A stretch of 64,000 nucleotides of DNA from Sphingobium yanoikuyae. Lineage in GTDB: Bacteria; Pseudomonadota; Alphaproteobacteria; Sphingomonadales; Sphingomonadaceae. The stretch lies in contig NZ_CP053021.1 of NCBI RefSeq assembly GCF_013001025.1, positions 5,153,001-5,217,000 of the forward strand, read 5' to 3'. Below the pieces are notes generated by a model. That model worked only from the letters and a program-made list of their open reading frames with translations, did no database searches and was not told the origin of the DNA. Position numbers and translations under genes: made by a program. Position 1 is the first letter of the stretch, and each line of letters starts with the position of its first letter. This document shows positions 8,135 through 17,628 of the stretch, one piece after another.

Positions 8135-9243
8135 GCCAGCATCGCCTGATCGGCGCCGGGCGCGGGGGCCGGGCTGTGCAGCCGCACCGGCGAGGCGCTC
8201 ATGCGATAGGGCACAGTCGGATGCAGCGCACCGCCCAGCGACTGGAAGAAGCCGCGATGCCGATATTGAGCATGGTCGATCAGGTCGGCGGCGCTGTTGA
8301 CCTGCACCAGCGGCACGCCGGCCTGCTGCGCAGCCTGCGCCACGATATCCTTCGCCTGGGTCGCGATCCAGACGCGGAAATGCCGGCGGAATTCAGCGAC
8401 CCGGTCGGGCGTGCAATGATATTCCAGCCAATCCTCCGGGAAGGCGACGGCCCAGTCGGGATCGCCCATCAGCGCACACAGCCCGCGCCAGTGCGCGCGC
8501 GTCGTCATCAGCAGATAGACATGACCATCGGCGCAGGCAAAGGCCGCGCCGGGCCCGCCCATGTCATAGCGGGTGCGCTCCGGTCCCGGCTCCGCATCGC
8601 CCGCCAACATCCGTCCTAGCACGCAGTCGGCCCGCGACAGCTGGACGGCGACCTCGCTGATGTCGATCGCCTGTCCCATGCCGGTCCGCCGTTTGCGCAG
8701 CAGCGACGCGGCGGTGCAGAGCGCGGCATCCAGCCCCGCCTCATAATCGCTCATGAAGCGGCCGGCCCCCATCAGCGGCGGCCGGTCGGACGCGCTCTCG
8801 CTGGGCGTGTGCCAGGCCCAGCCACCGGCATTCATGACATTGATCGGCCGCGCGACCTGCCAATGGGGCGGGGCGTCCTGGCCAAAGGGGGTGATGGCGC
8901 AATGGACGATATCGGGCTGGCTGCCGAGCGCCAGTCCGTGCTGCGCCGCCCAGTCCGGCGCATGATCGTCGATCAGCGCATCGGCGCGTGTCAGCAGGCG
9001 GTCGAGCAGGGCGCGGTTCTGCGGGGCATCGAGGTCGAGCAGCACCGACTTCTTGTTGCTGTTGAGATAGCGGAACAGCGTGCTTTGCCCGTCATGAAAC
9101 GGCCCCATGGCGCGGGTCGGGGCGCCGCCCGGCCGTTCGATCTTGATGACCTCCGCGCCGAAATCGGCGAGCAGGCGGGCGGCAAATTCGCCCACCACTC
9201 GCTCCGCCGTCTCCACGATCACCAGCCCGGCCAGCGCCGTCAC
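8131..9243 (-). CDS. CaiB/BaiF (class III) CoA-transferase
   Basis: 370 residues. Family features are LLADFGAEVIKIERPGG near the start, NSNKKSVLLDLDAPQ, a central FMSDYEAGLDAALCTAASLL with the likely catalytic aspartate region, and a conserved C-terminal lobe. It overlaps both neighbours by 4 bases (HyuA-like upstream, second CoA-transferase downstream), so it belongs to a translationally coupled operon. The acid it activates is unknown. Confidence 0.9.
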   Translation of the reverse strand: MTALAGLVIVETAERVVGEFAARLLADFGAEVIKIERPGGAPTRAMGPFHDGQSTLFRYLNSNKKSVLLDLDAPQNRALLDRLLTRADALIDDHAPDWAAQHGLALGSQPDIVHCAITPFGQDAPPHWQVARPINVMNAGGWAWHTPSESASDRPPLMGAGRFMSDYEAGLDAALCTAASLLRKRRTGMGQAIDISEVAVQLSRADCVLGRMLAGDAEPGPERTRYDMGGPGAAFACADGHVYLLMTTRAHWRGLCALMGDPDWAVAFPEDWLEYHCTPDRVAEFRRHFRVWIATQAKDIVAQAAQQAGVPLVQVNSAADLIDHAQYRHRGFFQSLGGALHPTVPYRMSASPVRLHSPAPAPGADQAMLA

Positions 9244-11339
9244 GACTGGCGCACCAACAGATAGTCGCCGACATCATCGACCCGCGCCTGCCAACCGGGA
9301 TAGATAGCGATGGTGGTGAAGACCTCCTCGATGATCGCGGGGCCGGTGACACGCGCGCCGGGGAGCAGGTCCGGCCCCTTGTGGATCGCGACATCGGCAA
9401 AGCCATCGCCCAGATTGGCGCGGCGATATCCATGGGGCGCCGGCTCCACGACCGGCGCGGTGAAACCACCGCCGGCGGGCGGCATCGGCGTCTCGACCTG
9501 GGCGGTCAGGCGCACGCCAGTGATTTCCGGCACCTCGCCCTCGCGGACATGGCCATATTCGGCCAGATGCCGCGCGTTGAAGGCGGCGATGGCGCGGGCC
9601 GACAGGGTGTCGTCGACGAAGCCCAGATCATCCAGCCCGCGGCCTTCATGCAGGTCGAAGGTCAGCGCCCAATTCTGCCCGGCATAGCGCATCGCCACCC
9701 GCCAGCGCGCCTGCACCGCATCGGCGGAAAAGCCTGCCTCGCCGAAATGCTCGGCGGCATCGGCGGCCAGGTCGGCCCACAGGCCACGCAGCCGGTCGAG
9801 GTCCAGCGCATCGGCGGGCGCACTGCAGGAGCGTTCCTCGTCGATCGCCGGATGGGCGACCAGCGTGCCGAGCGCCGAGAAAGTGGGGGAAGCGCGGGGC
9901 ACCAGCACCTGGCTGATCCCCAGATCCTGCGCCTGGATCGCGGCGAAGGCCGGGCCATTGCCGCCATAGGCGAGCATCATCATGTCGGCCGGGTCCATGC
10001 CCTTGGCCGCCGTCGTGCGCCGCACCGCCTGGGTCATATTGGCGTTGACCAGACGCCAACAATCGAACGCCGCCTGCTGCGCATCATAGCCCAGCTCTGC
10101 GCCCAATGCCGCAAACGCCTCCGCCACGCCCTCGTCGCGCAGGCGGAAGCTTCCGCCGGCGAAACCCTCGCCGGTGGAGAGGATGCCCAGCATCAGCAGC
10201 GCGTCGGTCACGGTCGGCCGCAACCCGCCGCGGCCATAGCAGATCGGCCCCGGCGCCGCGCCGGCGGAGGCAGGGCCGACCTTCAATTCGCCCTTGTCGA
10301 TATGGCAGATCGATCCGCCACCCGCGCCCAGCGTTTCCGCCTGCACCATCGGCACACCGACCAGATAGCGGTGATGCATGTTCCATCCCGCTTCGGCCGG
10401 GGCGGCGCCGTCCCGCACCACCGACATGTCATAACTGGTGCCGCCCATGTCGACGCACAGCAGGTTGCGATACCCCTTGGCGCCGCCGGTGCGCGCCGAT
10501 GCGATCACGCCGCCGGCCGGGCCGGAGGCGAGCAGGCGGATCGGCGCGGCTTCGATATAGGCGCGGGTCATGACCCCGCCGGACGCCTGCATCACCATCA
10601 ACTGGCGGGCATAGCCGGCCTGCGCCAGACGGCTGACCAGCCGTTCGAGATAGGCATTCACGCGCGGCGCGACATAGGCGTTCACCACCGTCGTGCTGAT
10701 CCGGTCATATTCCGGCGCGCGCGACAGGATGCGGTGGCCGAGCGAGACGGGGATGCCGGGCATCTCCTCCGCCACGATCTGCGCCACCCGATCCTCATGA
10801 TCGCCATTCACATGAGCGAAGATCAGTCCGATCGCGACGGATTCGACCCCTTGCTTGCGCAGCCTGGCACAGGCCCCGCGGACCGCCGCCTCGTCCAGTT
10901 CTTCATGCACGCTGCCATCGGCCAGTACCCGTTCGGGCACGGTCAGGCGGCGGCGGCGCGGCACGATCGGGATCGGCGGCTCCAGCCGCACGTCCCAGAT
11001 GCTTTCCTTATAGCCGCGCCGATATTCCATTTCGTCGCGGAAACCCTGGGTGGTGATGAGGCCGGTGACGGCACCGTCCATCTCGATCAATATATTGTCG
11101 GCGACCGTGGTGCCGTGGACGATCGCCTCGCAGCGAGTAAGGAACTCGCCCAGCGACAGCCCCTCCTTGCCGGCCAGCGTCTCCAGCCCCTCCATCACGC
11201 CGATCGAGCGATCCTGCGGGGTGCTCAGATTTTTGTGCAGGATGACCTGTCCATCCTTCAACCCATCCTTCAACCCATCCTTCAACAGGGCGAAATCGGT
11301 GAAGGTGCCGCCAATGTCGATGCCGACGCGATAGCTCAT
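9240..11339 (-). CDS. Hydantoinase/oxoprolinase family protein, HyuA-like subunit
   Basis: 699 residues, full length for HyuA. The N-terminal phosphate loop DIGGTFTD (residues 8-15), VHGTTVADN and CVDMGGTSYDMSVV define an ASKHA-like ATP-binding fold. The family covers N-methylhydantoinase, 5-oxoprolinase and caprolactamase (ATP-driven ring opening) and the acetone/acetophenone carboxylases. No biotin or small carboxylase subunit is nearby, so ring hydrolysis is the simpler guess. It overlaps the HyuB-like gene by 4 bases. Oddity: three exact copies of a 12-bp unit encode LKDG three times at residues 19-30, right after the ATP loop. Confidence 0.9.
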   Translation of the reverse strand: MSYRVGIDIGGTFTDFALLKDGLKDGLKDGQVILHKNLSTPQDRSIGVMEGLETLAGKEGLSLGEFLTRCEAIVHGTTVADNILIEMDGAVTGLITTQGFRDEMEYRRGYKESIWDVRLEPPIPIVPRRRRLTVPERVLADGSVHEELDEAAVRGACARLRKQGVESVAIGLIFAHVNGDHEDRVAQIVAEEMPGIPVSLGHRILSRAPEYDRISTTVVNAYVAPRVNAYLERLVSRLAQAGYARQLMVMQASGGVMTRAYIEAAPIRLLASGPAGGVIASARTGGAKGYRNLLCVDMGGTSYDMSVVRDGAAPAEAGWNMHHRYLVGVPMVQAETLGAGGGSICHIDKGELKVGPASAGAAPGPICYGRGGLRPTVTDALLMLGILSTGEGFAGGSFRLRDEGVAEAFAALGAELGYDAQQAAFDCWRLVNANMTQAVRRTTAAKGMDPADMMMLAYGGNGPAFAAIQAQDLGISQVLVPRASPTFSALGTLVAHPAIDEERSCSAPADALDLDRLRGLWADLAADAAEHFGEAGFSADAVQARWRVAMRYAGQNWALTFDLHEGRGLDDLGFVDDTLSARAIAAFNARHLAEYGHVREGEVPEITGVRLTAQVETPMPPAGGGFTAPVVEPAPHGYRRANLGDGFADVAIHKGPDLLPGARVTGPAIIEEVFTTIAIYPGWQARVDDVGDYLLVRQS
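11251..11286. repeat. Three exact tandem copies of a 12-bp unit inside hyuA
   Basis: The unit CCATCCTTCAAC is repeated three times without change. Read on the minus strand it adds Leu-Lys-Asp-Gly three times. Being a multiple of 3 it keeps the frame, so it can expand or contract by replication slippage while only changing loop length. Confidence 0.9.
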
Positions 11340-13141
11340 GCCGCAATCCGCTCCCCGCGCAACGCCGCCGTGGCGGCATGGTCCACCGCCAAGCTGTAAT
11401 CCTCCAGGCTGCCGGTCAGCACCACGCCATAAAGGTCACGGGCGGCGGCGATGCTCACCAGTTCGTCCAGCACATCCTCGCACACCGCCTGCGGATCGCG
11501 GCGCAGCGCCGGGCCGAAGCCCGCCCCCCCACCATGCTGATAGGCGATGACGGCCCCCGCCGGCAGCTGCGCCCGCGCCGTCAGTTCGACCCGATATTCA
11601 TCGGGCGTCCCGACCTGAAAATGATTGAGATAGGGGGTGCCGTCGGCGCCCCCGGCCAGGCCGCTGATCGGATGGTCATGGCTGACCATCCAGGCCATCG
11701 CCAGCGCCGGTTCCAATATTCGTTTCACATTGCGGCTGCCCGGCATGCCGCGCCACTGGCCCGCGCCGCCGCTGTCGGTGACCAGTTCGCGGCTGATGTT
11801 GATGACCGGGAAGCGCGCCTCGCCATCCTCCGCCTGGGACAGCAGCAAATTGCCGAGCGAGACCGGGCAGCTGCCCCAGCCATCGATGCCCTGCACGGCG
11901 GACACGTCCATCGACCGGCAATCGACGCCCTGGTCCATCCACATCTGACCCGCCGCGTCGAAGCCGATCACGGCGTTCGGCATACCGATCTTGTAGACCT
12001 GTGGCGCGGACCGGTCGGGCGCGACCTGCGACAGGGCGACGCACACCGCCTCGGTAATTTCGCAGGCGGGATGGAAGGAACCGAGCGCGGCGGGGCGGTT
12101 GGGCGCGGGGTGGGCGATGCAGCCTTCGGGCAGGATGATCTCGACCGCGTTGAACAGCCCTTCATTCTTGACGATGTCGGGGTCGATGCTGGCGGCGACC
12201 TGGGTCATGATATAGCCGCGCGAATTGGCGAAGGTGTTCCACACCCCGACCAGATCCTGCCGATCGTCGGTGCCGCTGAGGTCGACGGTCAGCTGGTCGC
12301 CGGCCACGGTGCAGCCGACCTGGACGCGGATATCCCTGGTCCCCATCGTGTCATGATCGATATGGACGGTCGCGCCATAATGGCCGTCGCGCCAACCGGA
12401 GACGGTGGCGCGCATCTGCCGTTCCGACTGGTCGATCGCATGATTGACCGCCGCCCGCACCATGTCGGCGCCCCATTTGTCGAGGATCGCGCGGATCGAT
12501 ACGGTCGCCTTTTCGACCGCGCCGATCATCGCGGCGAGATCGCCGGCGAAGCTGGGGAAGCGGTTATTGCGTTCGAGCAGATGGATGGCGTCGCGCCGCT
12601 TTTCGCCGCGATGGACCAGCTTCAGGCAGGGAATGGCCAGGCCTTCGGTGAAGATGTCGGTGGCGTCGAGGGTGAAGCCGCCCGGATCCTTGCCGCCGGT
12701 ATCGCCCTGATGCGCCTGCAGCGCCTGCACCAGCACCAACTCGCCCGCCGCGTCATAGACCGGCGCATAGACATTATAGTCGGGCAGGTGGCCGCCGCCA
12801 TAATCGGGATCATTGCCGACGAAGACGTCGCCCGGTCCCCAGTCATAGTCATGCTGCTGCATCAGGCCATAACGGACCGTGAGCTGCGACACGAAGGTCA
12901 GATGGGGTGTGCCGATCGACCCCATGGCCAGCCGGCCATGGGCGTCGACGATCGCCGCATTGCGCTCGTTCGACTGGTTGATGATCGGCGAGGAGGCGGC
13001 GCGGCCGAGATGGGTCGTCGCCTCATAGCAGACGGTTTCCAGCGCGCCGCGAATGATGCTGGCGGTGACCGGATCGATCGCCGTCGTGGTCGGCAGGGGC
13101 GGGCGCTTGGCGGCCAGTTGCGCGTTGAGGGCAAAGGACAT
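11336..13141 (-). CDS. Hydantoinase B/oxoprolinase family protein, HyuB-like subunit
   Basis: 601 residues. Typical HyuB features: DPVTASIIRGALETVCYEA near the start, HLGRAASSPIINQS, then GDVFVGNDPDYGGGHLPDY and HHxxDTGG-like QAHQGDTGGKDPGGF in the middle. HyuB subunits pair with HyuA and carry the substrate site and a metal. The gene overlaps HyuA by 4 bases and lies 9 bases after the Rieske oxygenase gene, in one operon with the amidohydrolase and CoA-transferases. Substrate unknown. Confidence 0.9.
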   Translation of the reverse strand: MSFALNAQLAAKRPPLPTTTAIDPVTASIIRGALETVCYEATTHLGRAASSPIINQSNERNAAIVDAHGRLAMGSIGTPHLTFVSQLTVRYGLMQQHDYDWGPGDVFVGNDPDYGGGHLPDYNVYAPVYDAAGELVLVQALQAHQGDTGGKDPGGFTLDATDIFTEGLAIPCLKLVHRGEKRRDAIHLLERNNRFPSFAGDLAAMIGAVEKATVSIRAILDKWGADMVRAAVNHAIDQSERQMRATVSGWRDGHYGATVHIDHDTMGTRDIRVQVGCTVAGDQLTVDLSGTDDRQDLVGVWNTFANSRGYIMTQVAASIDPDIVKNEGLFNAVEIILPEGCIAHPAPNRPAALGSFHPACEITEAVCVALSQVAPDRSAPQVYKIGMPNAVIGFDAAGQMWMDQGVDCRSMDVSAVQGIDGWGSCPVSLGNLLLSQAEDGEARFPVINISRELVTDSGGAGQWRGMPGSRNVKRILEPALAMAWMVSHDHPISGLAGGADGTPYLNHFQVGTPDEYRVELTARAQLPAGAVIAYQHGGGAGFGPALRRDPQAVCEDVLDELVSIAAARDLYGVVLTGSLEDYSLAVDHAATAALRGERIAA

Positions 13142-13150
13142 GAGCCTGCC

Positions 13151-14560
13151 TCAGCGTCCAGGCCGCAGCGGCGCCATGGCGACATAGCGGTCGACCGCCT
13201 GCTCGAAATGGCGGATGCGGATTTCCTGATAATTGCCCAGCGTCAGGCCGCGCTTGATGCTCGCCTCTATCCCTTCCTGTTGCAGGAACAGATTATCGGT
13301 ATCCTGATCGAGAATCTTGCCGAAGCCGGCATCCATGCCCGGCGCCTCGCAGAAGCTTTGTTCGTCGGTCAGCAGGATCGGCTCGGCCGGTTCGGGGCGG
13401 GTGCCGCCGTCCGGCACCGGGCGCAGGAAGAACACCTCATAGATGCAGCGGCGATGATCCCTGGGGTCCGGGCGGAAGCGATAGACCATCGGCAGCGACA
13501 CGCCGGGGAAGATGTAGGTGTTGGGAAAGAGCGTGTAGGAGAAACAGTCGAGTATCTCGCTGTCGGATGTGGCGCTCAGGTCGCTGCCGGTCGCCGCGCC
13601 GAACATGGTGCGGAACAGGTCGGCCATCGCCTGGCGCGCGGTGCCATCGCCCACCTGCGGGCGATCCTCGCTCAGCACGGACGCGTCGCCGACCGTGAAC
13701 TGGTCGAGAATATCCTGCTCGGAAAAGCGCCCCTCCAGATGCGGCGAGGCGACGCTCAGGCACGAGATGAAGCGGTTCACATGATCGCCATAGACATCAT
13801 ATTGGCTGTTCGCGTCGGCATTGGACGGGGCGACCTGCGGGTGGGTCTCGATCACATGATAGGCCTCCATGAAGGCCTCGATCGTCAGCTTCCAATTGGC
13901 CGGAAAGCTCTTCTGGACATGGAGGTGGATATAGCGATCCTCCAGCTTCCAGGCCTGGATATGGGCCAGCGCCTCGGCACCCAGATACGCCTCCAGGCTG
14001 GGCGCGTCGGGGTCCATGTTGATCCACACGAACCCGCCCAGCGTCTGCACGCGGACCTGCGGCAAGCTGTTGTTGGCCGGGTCGACATGGGGGAAGTCCC
14101 AGGGGCAGGTGATGCTCTTGCTGGACCCATCTACGTTCCAGCTCCAGCCATGGAAGCTGCATTTGAACTCGCTGGCACAGCCGGCCGATCCCGACGCGCG
14201 CAGCTTGGTGCCGCGATGCAGGCAGGCGTTGTAATAAGCGCGGATATCGTCCGCCGCGACGCGGGTGATGATGAAACTGTGGCGGCCGATGTCATAGACC
14301 TGATAGTCGCCGATTTCCGGTATATGTTCCTCGCGGCAGGCGAATTGCCAGGTGCGCGTCCACAGGCTGTCCATCTCGCGCCGGGCGAAATCGGGGTCGA
14401 TATAACGATCGGTGGAAATGTCTTCGCTGCCCAGGAAGGCATAGGATTCGCTGCGCACCCAGCCGGGCGCGGCGACCTTGTCGCGGGCGATGATATCCTG
14501 CGTGCTGATCGCCGGACAGCGGGCATCGCCCGCCGCCATCGGGCCGCTTTCCATGTTCAT
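13151..14560 (-). CDS. Rieske-type aromatic ring-hydroxylating oxygenase, large (alpha) subunit
   Basis: 469 residues. The Rieske centre ligands are Cys113, His115, Cys134 and His137 (CLH and CSFH). The catalytic domain has FMEAYHVIETHPQ, the His-x4-His of the mononuclear iron site. No small (beta) subunit gene follows, so it may be an alpha-only oxygenase such as a demethylase or monooxygenase type. Electrons could come from the Rieske ferredoxin at 1721-2035 or the plant-type ferredoxin at 16023-16346 (inference). The ATG follows GGAGAG and overlaps the amidohydrolase stop (ATGA). Confidence 0.92.
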   Translation of the reverse strand: MNMESGPMAAGDARCPAISTQDIIARDKVAAPGWVRSESYAFLGSEDISTDRYIDPDFARREMDSLWTRTWQFACREEHIPEIGDYQVYDIGRHSFIITRVAADDIRAYYNACLHRGTKLRASGSAGCASEFKCSFHGWSWNVDGSSKSITCPWDFPHVDPANNSLPQVRVQTLGGFVWINMDPDAPSLEAYLGAEALAHIQAWKLEDRYIHLHVQKSFPANWKLTIEAFMEAYHVIETHPQVAPSNADANSQYDVYGDHVNRFISCLSVASPHLEGRFSEQDILDQFTVGDASVLSEDRPQVGDGTARQAMADLFRTMFGAATGSDLSATSDSEILDCFSYTLFPNTYIFPGVSLPMVYRFRPDPRDHRRCIYEVFFLRPVPDGGTRPEPAEPILLTDEQSFCEAPGMDAGFGKILDQDTDNLFLQQEGIEASIKRGLTLGNYQEIRIRHFEQAVDRYVAMAPLRPGR

Positions 14561-15849
14561 GCAACTCTCCGTTGGGCGGGCATGGCGCTGTCGATCAGGC
14601 CGGGCGCGATGCGGTGGATCGCGCCGTCCTTCATCACCATGGCCAGCCGGTTCTTGTCTTCGAGGATGGTGACGTCGGCCAGTGGATCGCCGTCCACCAG
14701 CAGCATGTCGGCCAGCGCACCGGGCACCAAAGTGCCAAGATCGCCCTGGTCGCGCATCGCCTGCCCGCCATTGCGGGTGGCGCAGGTCAGCGCGCCGGCG
14801 GCGTCATAGCCATAATAGTCGATCATCAACTGGATATCGCGGGCATTGGTGCCCTGCGGATTCCAGGCCAGACCATAATCGCCGCCGATCAGATGGCGGA
14901 TGCCGCGCTTGCGCAATTGGCTATGCGTCTCGACCGATGCCTCGATCAGCGCGGCTATGCCCATCGCGTCGCAGGCGGCCCGGCTGATCCACGGCTCGCC
15001 ATGATGGATCATCGCATGGAACAGCCCGATCGAGGGCGCGATGACGATCCGGTCCTTCGCTTCCTCCAGCATGTCGAGCAATTCGCTGTCGGCATATTCG
15101 ACGTGGAACAGGCCATCGACCCCGGCGCGGACGCAATATTTGCTGCCCTCTATCGACCGGCTATGGGCGTTCACCTTGCGGCCGAAGGCGTGGGCGGTGT
15201 CGACCGCCATCTGCACTTCCTCGAACGCCATCGGCGTCACATGGGACGGGCTGCCGGGATAGAAGGGGTCGCCCGAGACATCGAGCTTGATATTGTCGCA
15301 GCCCTCGCGGATCGCCAGGCGCACCGCGCGGCGCATCTCCTCCGGTCCATCGATCACACAGGAAATGCCGATGCGCGGATTGTGCAGCTTGCTTTCGTCG
15401 CCCATGCCGCCGGTGACGGTGATCTCGGTCGATCCGGCGCGGATGCGGGGGCCGGGGATATGGCCGGCATCGACCGCGTCGCGCACCGCCACGTCCAGCT
15501 TCAGCTTGGCGGCCGACGCGCCATAGCAGCTGGTGAACCCCTGATCGATCAGGCGGCCGGCCATGCGCGCGGTGATGAGCGTATGGGCTTCGGGCGAAGG
15601 CGCAATCAGATCCTCGGTCGAGGCGGCATCGCCGAAGGAGATATGGGCATGGCCTTCGGTGAGGCCGGGCATCAGCGTCTTGCCGCTGCCGTCGATGACC
15701 TGATCGGCCGGCGCGCGGCCGGCACTGGCATCCGGCTCGACCGCAAGGATGCGGTTGCCTTCAATCAGCAGGTCGCCGGCAAAGGCAGGGCTGCCGGTGG
15801 CGTCCCAGATGGTGGCGTTGGCGATGAGCGTCGTCGGCACGAATGGCAT
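14557..15849 (-). CDS. Amidohydrolase family protein (metal-dependent hydrolase)
   Basis: 430 residues. The metal site begins with His67-x-His69 in GHAHIS; later histidines appear in KVNAHSRS and LFHVEYAD, and an aspartate in GGDYGLAW. The fold is the imidazolonepropionase/prolidase-like branch of amidohydrolases, with flanking composite beta domain (TLIANATIWDATG at the start and ADMLLVDGDPLADV near the end). It probably hydrolyses a cyclic amide, lactone or dipeptide-like bond. It is the first gene of the minus-strand operon; the ferredoxin/P450 operon diverges from it. Confidence 0.88.
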   Translation of the reverse strand: MPFVPTTLIANATIWDATGSPAFAGDLLIEGNRILAVEPDASAGRAPADQVIDGSGKTLMPGLTEGHAHISFGDAASTEDLIAPSPEAHTLITARMAGRLIDQGFTSCYGASAAKLKLDVAVRDAVDAGHIPGPRIRAGSTEITVTGGMGDESKLHNPRIGISCVIDGPEEMRRAVRLAIREGCDNIKLDVSGDPFYPGSPSHVTPMAFEEVQMAVDTAHAFGRKVNAHSRSIEGSKYCVRAGVDGLFHVEYADSELLDMLEEAKDRIVIAPSIGLFHAMIHHGEPWISRAACDAMGIAALIEASVETHSQLRKRGIRHLIGGDYGLAWNPQGTNARDIQLMIDYYGYDAAGALTCATRNGGQAMRDQGDLGTLVPGALADMLLVDGDPLADVTILEDKNRLAMVMKDGAIHRIAPGLIDSAMPAQRRVA

Positions 15850-16022
15850 CCTCTTCTGCTGTGAAGACTAGGCCGCGCCCATTCCTGACCCAATGACTGC
15901 ACGCGCACTTGGCGTTTCCTCTCGCCGCCGCCCGGTCTGCCGCGCCAGTCAAGCGGCTGCGCGGCGCCATGCCTTTCCGCGTCTGGCGCCATCGGCCATC
16001 CTGCCCCTTCATAAGGAGAAGG
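15850..16022. promoter_or_regulatory. Divergent intergenic region between amidohydrolase and ferredoxin/P450 operons
   Basis: 173 bases without a gene separate the two head-to-head operons, so both promoters should lie here. The only clear signal is a strong ribosome site (AAGGAGAAGG) at the ferredoxin end. I could not pick convincing -35/-10 boxes or an operator. Confidence 0.5.
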
Positions 16023-16346
16023 ATGTCGATGGTGCGGGTCACCTTTGTGGATGTGCATGGCGTGGAGCAGGCGGTCGCCGGGGAGGGCGACCTGTCGCTG
16101 ATGGAACTGGCCAAGGCGAACGGGATCGACGGGATCGCGGCCGATTGTGGTGGCGCCTGTTCCTGCGCGACATGCCTGGTCCATGTCGACCCGGCCTGGG
16201 TCGATCGCACCGGCGCACCCGACGATGTCGAATATGCGATGCTCGACATGGTGTCCGATGTCGCTGGCGACACCAGTCGCCTCGCCTGTCAGATCCGCCT
16301 GACGTCGGCGCTTGATGGCCTGCGGGTCGTGGTGGCGCAGCAATGA
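16023..16346 (+). CDS. [2Fe-2S] plant/adrenodoxin-type ferredoxin
   Basis: 107 residues. Cluster ligands fit Cys42, Cys48, Cys51 and Cys89 (C-x5-C-x2-C, then SRLACQ); Cys46 is extra. Ferredoxins of this type feed electrons to bacterial P450s. It precedes the P450 gene with a 4-base ATGA overlap, so a dedicated redox partner is likely. AAGGAG lies just upstream of the ATG; a second ATG six bases later is a possible alternative start. No ferredoxin reductase gene is in the cluster. Confidence 0.93.
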   Translation: MSMVRVTFVDVHGVEQAVAGEGDLSLMELAKANGIDGIAADCGGACSCATCLVHVDPAWVDRTGAPDDVEYAMLDMVSDVAGDTSRLACQIRLTSALDGLRVVVAQQ

Positions 16347-17623
16347 CGCAAGACACCCTGGCGCCCGAAGCGCGCACTCTGCTCGACACCGCGTCGATGA
16401 CCGATCCGATCATCTCGGCCCGGCCGCGTGCTTATTATGCGGCGATGCGGTGGCTCGACCCGGTCCATTGGGATGAGAAGCTCGGCATGTATCTGGTGTC
16501 CCGCTATGAGGATATCGCCGCGATCCAGCAGGATCCGATCACCTATTCGGTGAACAAGGGCTATCACACGCAGCAGGCCAAGGGCTTCCAGCAGGAGTTC
16601 CAGCAGATATTGGAGCGCGAGGGCGGCGGCTATTTCCCCGACGCGATCATGTCCGATCCGCCCTACCACACCCGCATCCGCAAGCTGATGGAAAAGGCGT
16701 TCAGCGCCCATCGGGTGAAGGAATTGGAGCCGCGGATCGAGAAGGTCGTGATCGACCTGATCGACAGCGTCGCCGACCGGGGCGAGGCGGACGCAGTGCA
16801 AGATTTCGCCGTGCCGTTGACGGTCCGCATCATCTGCGAGCAACTCGGCCTCGACTGGAACATGAAGGATCGCATCGCGCGCTGGTCGATCGCGGTGACG
16901 GCCCAGATCGGGCGGATGCAGGATCGGGAACAGATGCTGGGCCATGCGCGCGAGATTTGCGACCTGCAGCACTATCTGATCGCCAAGATGCGCGAGCGCG
17001 AGGCCGACCCGCGCGAGGACATGATTTCCGATCTGGTCCATGCCCGCGATGCCGAGGGGCAGGCGCTGACGTTTGCCGAGGCTGTATCGCTGATCCGGGC
17101 GCTGCTGATCGCCGGCAATGAGACGACGGCGACCGCGCTCGGCAATCTCTTCTATATTCTCGCGACCCGGCCGGAGATTGCAAATTTGCTCCAAGCGTCG
17201 GTGGATGACGACCGGCTGATGAACCGCTTTGTCGAGGAATTGCTGCGGATCGAGCCGCCGGTGCGCGGCCTGTCGCGCATGACCACGCGCGAAGTGGAAC
17301 TGGGCGGCAAGACGCTGCCCGCTGGCGCGCATCTGCTGCTCATGTATGCCTCCGCCAATGACCAGGAGGATGTGTTCCCCGATCCGCGCCGCTTCGACCT
17401 CGACCGGCCCAATATCGGCCGACACCTGTCCTTTGGCGGCGGCGTCCATCGCTGCATCGGCCTCGCGCTCGCGCGGATGGAGATAAAGGTCGCCGCGCGC
17501 GAGATCATCCGGCGGATCGGCGATATCGAACTGGCGATTTCGCCAGAGGATATCCGCTATCTGCCGACGGTCGCGACCCAGTCGATCGAGCGGCTGCCGA
17601 TCCGCTTTACGCGGCGGGGTTGA
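16343..17623 (+). CDS. Cytochrome P450
   Basis: 426 residues, soluble bacterial type without a membrane anchor. The I-helix oxygen-binding motif AGNETT is at residues 257-262, the ExxR pair at Glu299-Arg302, and the heme-binding FGGGVHRCIG places the iron-ligating Cys at 371. It hydroxylates a small hydrophobic substrate using electrons from the ferredoxin encoded just upstream. Neighbouring genes (KstD-like, SDRs, CoA enzymes) suggest terpenoid-, steroid- or alicyclic-type chemistry, but the substrate is not known. Confidence 0.95.
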   Translation: MTQDTLAPEARTLLDTASMTDPIISARPRAYYAAMRWLDPVHWDEKLGMYLVSRYEDIAAIQQDPITYSVNKGYHTQQAKGFQQEFQQILEREGGGYFPDAIMSDPPYHTRIRKLMEKAFSAHRVKELEPRIEKVVIDLIDSVADRGEADAVQDFAVPLTVRIICEQLGLDWNMKDRIARWSIAVTAQIGRMQDREQMLGHAREICDLQHYLIAKMREREADPREDMISDLVHARDAEGQALTFAEAVSLIRALLIAGNETTATALGNLFYILATRPEIANLLQASVDDDRLMNRFVEELLRIEPPVRGLSRMTTREVELGGKTLPAGAHLLLMYASANDQEDVFPDPRRFDLDRPNIGRHLSFGGGVHRCIGLALARMEIKVAAREIIRRIGDIELAISPEDIRYLPTVATQSIERLPIRFTRRG

Positions 17624-17628
17624 GCGGC

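Noticed and set aside
11378..14809. Very long plus-strand frame opposite HyuB and the Rieske oxygenase
   Set aside because: It is an antisense shadow in GC-rich DNA with no recognisable domains; the minus-strand proteins have clear motifs and coupled starts.
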